Assembly: GCA_017404795.1 (NCBI GenBank)
Contig: JAFRBR010000004.1
Location: 1 to 64,000, forward strand
Direction of reading: 5' to 3'
DNA from: Candidatus Saccharimonadota bacterium
GTDB taxonomy: Bacteria > Patescibacteriota > Saccharimonadia > Saccharimonadales > Saccharimonadaceae
DNA: 64,000 nucleotides
Shown here: one piece after another, positions 61,129-64,000 of the stretch
Position numbering within the stretch: position 1 is the stretch's first letter
How the letters are laid out: each line of letters starts with the position of its first letter
The notes under the pieces: model-generated
Told to the model about the DNA's origin: nothing
Seen by the model: the letters and a program-made list of their open reading frames with translations, nothing else
Databases searched by the model: none
Translations under genes and position numbers: made by a program

Positions 61129-61925
61129 TATCCATCAACTCCAAACTTAAAACCAAAAGCTTTTTCGGTGAATTTTTTAATACCAATTCTTGCATTAGCT
61201 GGAATACGTGCAACGACATTATTCCTGATATGGCGAATAGCAGATTCTTTGAATGATAAAACTGGTCGGTTATCAAAGTTTATTTCTGGATTATCTTTCT
61301 TTAATCTTTTGTAATTAATTGCATCCCATTCACCTTTGATGATGCCTGGAAGTAATCTAAAATAATTCTTTCTGACAATTAAATGTTTGTCGTAGTATTT
61401 ATTAGTCTTTTTCTTTAAATAATATTCTTCAAAATCCAAATCATCCTTGAACTTTAAAAACTCTTCATTTAGATAATCATAACTTACGACAAAAGCCGTA
61501 AAATTATGACTATATCTATCCAGAGCGTTTATATATCTAAAATATTGATTGCATTTTTTTTCTTTCGTATACCCTTTTACGTATTTTAATGAACAATAAT
61601 CTATATTGCTATTATCTATAGTATTTAAAAGATTCATTACGCTGGAGTTATTTATTTTTTTGCTAATAAACGCATCGCCTAAGAAACTGATATAGTATTT
61701 GCTTTTATACTCCTTTGATGCATCCACTAAACATTTAATCAATGAAGCATTCTTGCCGTTGTAGATGTTTTTTACTCCCTCTATCTTGATGTCCTCGCCG
61801 GTCATTGAAACCACTATTTCAAATTGACAGTCTGACCAATTCTTCCTTAATAATTTTAAAAAATTTGCAGTTATTTTACTGTACTTAGAATGAGTAGGTA
61901 AAACAATGATAAAATCATTGGCCAT
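61128..61925 (-). CDS. Putative glycosyltransferase of the capsule cluster
   Basis: The 265 residues start MANDFIIVLPTHSKYSKITA. FLGDAFISKK could be a donor-binding acidic motif, and NYKRLKKDNPEINFDNRP follows. It resembles proteins annotated as capsular polysaccharide glycosyltransferases, but no clear family motif was found. Start at 61925 chosen for spacing from GGGTGA; ATGs at 61931 and 61937 are possible. Confidence 0.6.
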   Translation of the reverse strand: MANDFIIVLPTHSKYSKITANFLKLLRKNWSDCQFEIVVSMTGEDIKIEGVKNIYNGKNASLIKCLVDASKEYKSKYYISFLGDAFISKKINNSSVMNLLNTIDNSNIDYCSLKYVKGYTKEKKCNQYFRYINALDRYSHNFTAFVVSYDYLNEEFLKFKDDLDFEEYYLKKKTNKYYDKHLIVRKNYFRLLPGIIKGEWDAINYKRLKKDNPEINFDNRPVLSFKESAIRHIRNNVVARIPANARIGIKKFTEKAFGFKFGVDG

Positions 61926-62751
61926 AATCATTCTCACCCTTTAAAGATTGTTTTTTTTCGCACACAACAATATTATTAATGTAATTCACGATGTTTGTTG
62001 CCGTAAAAAAACTCGCTACCAACGGATTAAAACGGTTAGCATCCCTATGCATCCGATAGTGATACTTCACTAAATGGGCTTTGCCGCCAGAACTAATACT
62101 CCCAGGACTACGATCATAAATCGCCAAAACTCCTGGATATTTCATCCCGTGGCGAACCTTCTTTAAGATCACGCACCAAAGCGCATAATCATTCCGCTTG
62201 GGCAAATTCGGTATTTCTACATGCCCCACCGCATCCTTGTCATACACCACCGTCAAGCATCCCACCGAACACCCAATCAACATCCTAAAATACGACATCT
62301 TCGCCGGACAAATCCTTCGTCTATATATTCTCCCCGTCACAATATCACAAATATCATAATCCCCGTACGAAAAAGCCACTTTATTTTTTTTCATAAACTC
62401 AATCTGCGTTTTTAGTTTATCTTTTCTCCAACAATCATCGCTATCCAAAAATGCTATATATTTCAAAGATGGATCTTCTTCGATTCTTTTTATCGCCAGA
62501 TTCCTAGCCGCTGCCGCACCCCTATCATCTTTTAACTGAATCAAGTGAATTCGTTTATCCTCTTTGGCGAGTTTTTTTACTATTTCAACCGTCTTATCAG
62601 TAGAATGGTCATCTACCACAAAGACCTCAAAATCAGAATAGCTCTGCCCCATAACCGAACGCAAAGCTTTCTCAATAATTTCACCGCTATTATATGCTGG
62701 CATTACTATGCCAACTCTTGAATCCTTCTCGGTTGATTTTTTCTTTGTCAT
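61915..62751 (-). CDS. Glycosyltransferase family 2
   Basis: The 278 residues have a GT-A fold: RVGIVMPAYNSGEIIEKALR, FEVFVVDDHSTDKT, RGAAAARNLAIKRI and the metal/nucleotide-binding YIAFLDSDDCWRKDKL. The start at 62751 (MTKKKSTEKDS) was chosen because it begins just before the domain; the frame opens to 62844 into the likely promoter (TGGTAAAAT). First gene of the glycan cluster. Confidence 0.9.
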   Translation of the reverse strand: MTKKKSTEKDSRVGIVMPAYNSGEIIEKALRSVMGQSYSDFEVFVVDDHSTDKTVEIVKKLAKEDKRIHLIQLKDDRGAAAARNLAIKRIEEDPSLKYIAFLDSDDCWRKDKLKTQIEFMKKNKVAFSYGDYDICDIVTGRIYRRRICPAKMSYFRMLIGCSVGCLTVVYDKDAVGHVEIPNLPKRNDYALWCVILKKVRHGMKYPGVLAIYDRSPGSISSGGKAHLVKYHYRMHRDANRFNPLVASFFTATNIVNYINNIVVCEKKQSLKGENDYGQ

Positions 62752-62860
62752 TTCGCAATTTTCCACACTACAAAATAATTTGTTCTCAATATATTTTACC
62801 ACACAACCCCCCAAAAAAGCAATGAAGCTTATGCCAAATTCCACTCTAAATTTTAAAAAA

Positions 62861-62892
62861 TAAAATAGACCCTACAAAGGGCCTATTTTATT
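62861..62892 (-). terminator. Terminator after rpsH
   Basis: AAAATAG-x-CCC and GGG-x-CTATTTTA arms around TACAAA, with a T run on the minus strand. It separates the ribosomal genes from the glycan cluster. Confidence 0.8.
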
Positions 62893-62909
62893 AGTCCAGC
62901 AACCTGAAA

Positions 62910-63311
62910 TTACCAGACCTTCACCAAAATCTCACCCCCCAGCCGGTTCTTTTTGGCTTCGCGCCCAGTCATCAAACCTTTGGAAGTAGACACAATGATC
63001 ATACCACGTCCAGATTTCACCACCGGCAAATCATCCGCCGAAGAATACACCCGGCGTCCTGGCTTGGAAACCTTAGAAATCTCGTTAATCTTTGAAACCG
63101 TCCCCGGCTCAAAAATCACTACCTTCAGCATCCCTCGTGGCTCCCCCTCGATTACTTCGTAACCAGCAACGTAACCATTCTTGGCCAAGACCTCAATCAC
63201 GCCTACTTTCAGCTTGGAGGTAGGAACTAAAATTTCATTTTTGCCGACCATCACCGCATTGCGAATCCGCGTCAATAAATCAGCAACTTGATCTGTAGAT
63301 TGTAATGACAT
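62910..63311 (-). CDS. rpsH: 30S ribosomal protein uS8
   Basis: Central-domain 16S binder. The 133 residues start MSLQSTDQVADLLTRIRNA and end GRGMIIVSTSKGLMTGREAK...GGEILVKVW, the family's end. AAAGGAG precedes the ATG at 63311; an upstream in-frame ATG at 63332 overlaps rpsN. In many bacteria rpsH is followed by rplF; here a terminator follows. Confidence 0.96.
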   Translation of the reverse strand: MSLQSTDQVADLLTRIRNAVMVGKNEILVPTSKLKVGVIEVLAKNGYVAGYEVIEGEPRGMLKVVIFEPGTVSKINEISKVSKPGRRVYSSADDLPVVKSGRGMIIVSTSKGLMTGREAKKNRLGGEILVKVW

Positions 63312-63325
63312 ATTTCTCCTTTCTC

Positions 63326-63595
63326 CTACCAACTACTCTTTGTTACACCCGGAATTTCGCCTTTCGAAGCTTTTTCCCGGAAATTAATACGCGATAAACC
63401 AAATCGGCGCATATAACCACGTGGTCGACCATCCAACATGTCGCGATTCTTAAGCCGCGTCGGCGATGAATTACGCGGTAACTTCTGCAAACCCTCGAGG
63501 TCGCCTGCCGCCTTCAATGCCGCCCGCTTGTCTTTATATTTCTCATACATTTTTTGCCGCTTTTTGTCGCGGTAAACAGCAGATTTCTTCGCCAT
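63326..63595 (-). CDS. rpsN: 30S ribosomal protein uS14, zinc-free long form
   Basis: The 89 residues include [39 protein letters not shown] and the terminal SSW. The short zinc form has CxxC...CxxC; this one is the cysteine-less type. It lies directly after rplE, the conserved order. Confidence 0.95.
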   Translation of the reverse strand: MAKKSAVYRDKKRQKMYEKYKDKRAALKAAGDLEGLQKLPRNSSPTRLKNRDMLDGRPRGYMRRFGLSRINFREKASKGEIPGVTKSSW

Positions 63596-64000
63596 CTATT
63601 TACCCTCCCTTTCAAATGGCATTCCAAAGAGTTCTAGCAATTTCAAACTTCCTTCCTTTGAACCATTTTTAATAATAAACGTTACTTCTAGACCGTGCAA
63701 AACGCTCGCGTCCTCAAAAGTAATCTCTGGGAACACCGTCTGCTCCTTGATGCCTAGGTTGTAATTACCTTGTTGATCAAAAGCCGCCCGACTCACCCCG
63801 TGAAAATCCCTTACGTGCGGCAAAGCCACATTAATCAACCGGTCCACGAACTCATACATCTTATCATTACGCAAAGTCACGAGATAGCCAATCGGCGCGC
63901 CCATGCCTTTCCGAATCTTAAAAGTCGCGATCGATTTCTTGGCCAGCCTCGAAGTCGGTGCTTGACCGGTAATCTTACCCAGCGTCAACGCTACCGTCTC
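63596..64000 (-). CDS. rplE: 50S ribosomal protein uL5, 5' end outside the window
   Basis: Central-protuberance protein that binds 5S rRNA. The visible ~135 residues cover the C-terminal three quarters: LGKITGQAPTSRLAKKSIAT, RKGMGAPIGYLVTLR, PHVRDFHGVSRAAFDQQGNY, NLGIKEQTVFPEI. The reading frame is open to the last base, so the usual ~45 N-terminal residues continue past 64000. Confidence 0.95.
   Translation of the reverse strand, partial: ETVALTLGKITGQAPTSRLAKKSIATFKIRKGMGAPIGYLVTLRNDKMYEFVDRLINVALPHVRDFHGVSRAAFDQQGNYNLGIKEQTVFPEITFEDASVLHGLEVTFIIKNGSKEGSLKLLELFGMPFEREGK

Overview
The window looks like the chromosome of a small-genome Patescibacteria/CPR bacterium, most likely Saccharibacteria-like. 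The evidence is compact, mostly minus-strand gene order, a Gram-positive style envelope (sortase, LytR-CpsA-Psr protein, bacterial tyrosine kinase, FtsEX with a CHAP hydrolase), L-lactate dehydrogenase, and no biosynthetic genes. The assignment is inference from gene content. The standard genetic code applies, because TAA, TAG and TGA all end genes.

Layout. 1-1.1 kb: a surface-protein gene with an in-frame amber codon, and tRNA-Ala(CGC). 1.1-7.6 kb: rpsI-rplM-rplQ-rpoA-rpsD-rpsK-rpsM-rpmJ-infA, then a sortase and secY. 7.7-15 kb: rpoC and rpoB. 15-31.8 kb: a candidate small RNA, a KH protein, rpsP, rnc, a Nudix hydrolase, nusB, probable rpmF, a SpoU methyltransferase, a glutaredoxin, leuS, a glycosyltransferase, an S41 protease, a CHAP hydrolase, ftsX/ftsE and pheT/pheS. 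32-34 kb: a plus-strand RiPP locus with a SPASM radical SAM enzyme, an eight-cysteine precursor peptide and an HExxH protein. 34-45.4 kb: a large membrane protein, an aquaporin, metG, two membrane proteins, ldh and exonuclease I. 45.4-51.2 kb: capsule control and UDP-uronate synthesis. 51.3-56.2 kb: an accessory island of two CdiA-C-like nuclease genes and two KAP P-loop NTPases. 56.3-62.8 kb: glycan assembly. 62.9-64 kb: rpsH-rpsN-rplE (5' end of rplE outside the window).

Three things go beyond routine annotation. First, transcription-unit boundaries are filled by long palindromes. One arm touches the upstream stop codon and the other contains or abuts the next -35 box. Three of them share a conserved core with compensatory stem changes. 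Second, palindromes also lie in frame inside leuS, pheT (two) and the exonuclease I gene; one pheT copy and the exonuclease copy share terminal motifs and encode related peptides, as Rickettsia palindromic elements do. Third, there are two candidate accessory systems: the RiPP locus, and the nuclease/KAP island, in which a ~100 bp control block with three 19-bp tandem repeats occurs twice in front of diverged nuclease genes.

Expression signals are uniform: extended -10 boxes (TGnTATAAT) and many starts only 6-7 nt after the -10, implying leaderless mRNAs. The zinc-binding cysteines usual in RpoC and several ribosomal proteins are missing, while those in MetG and LeuS remain.
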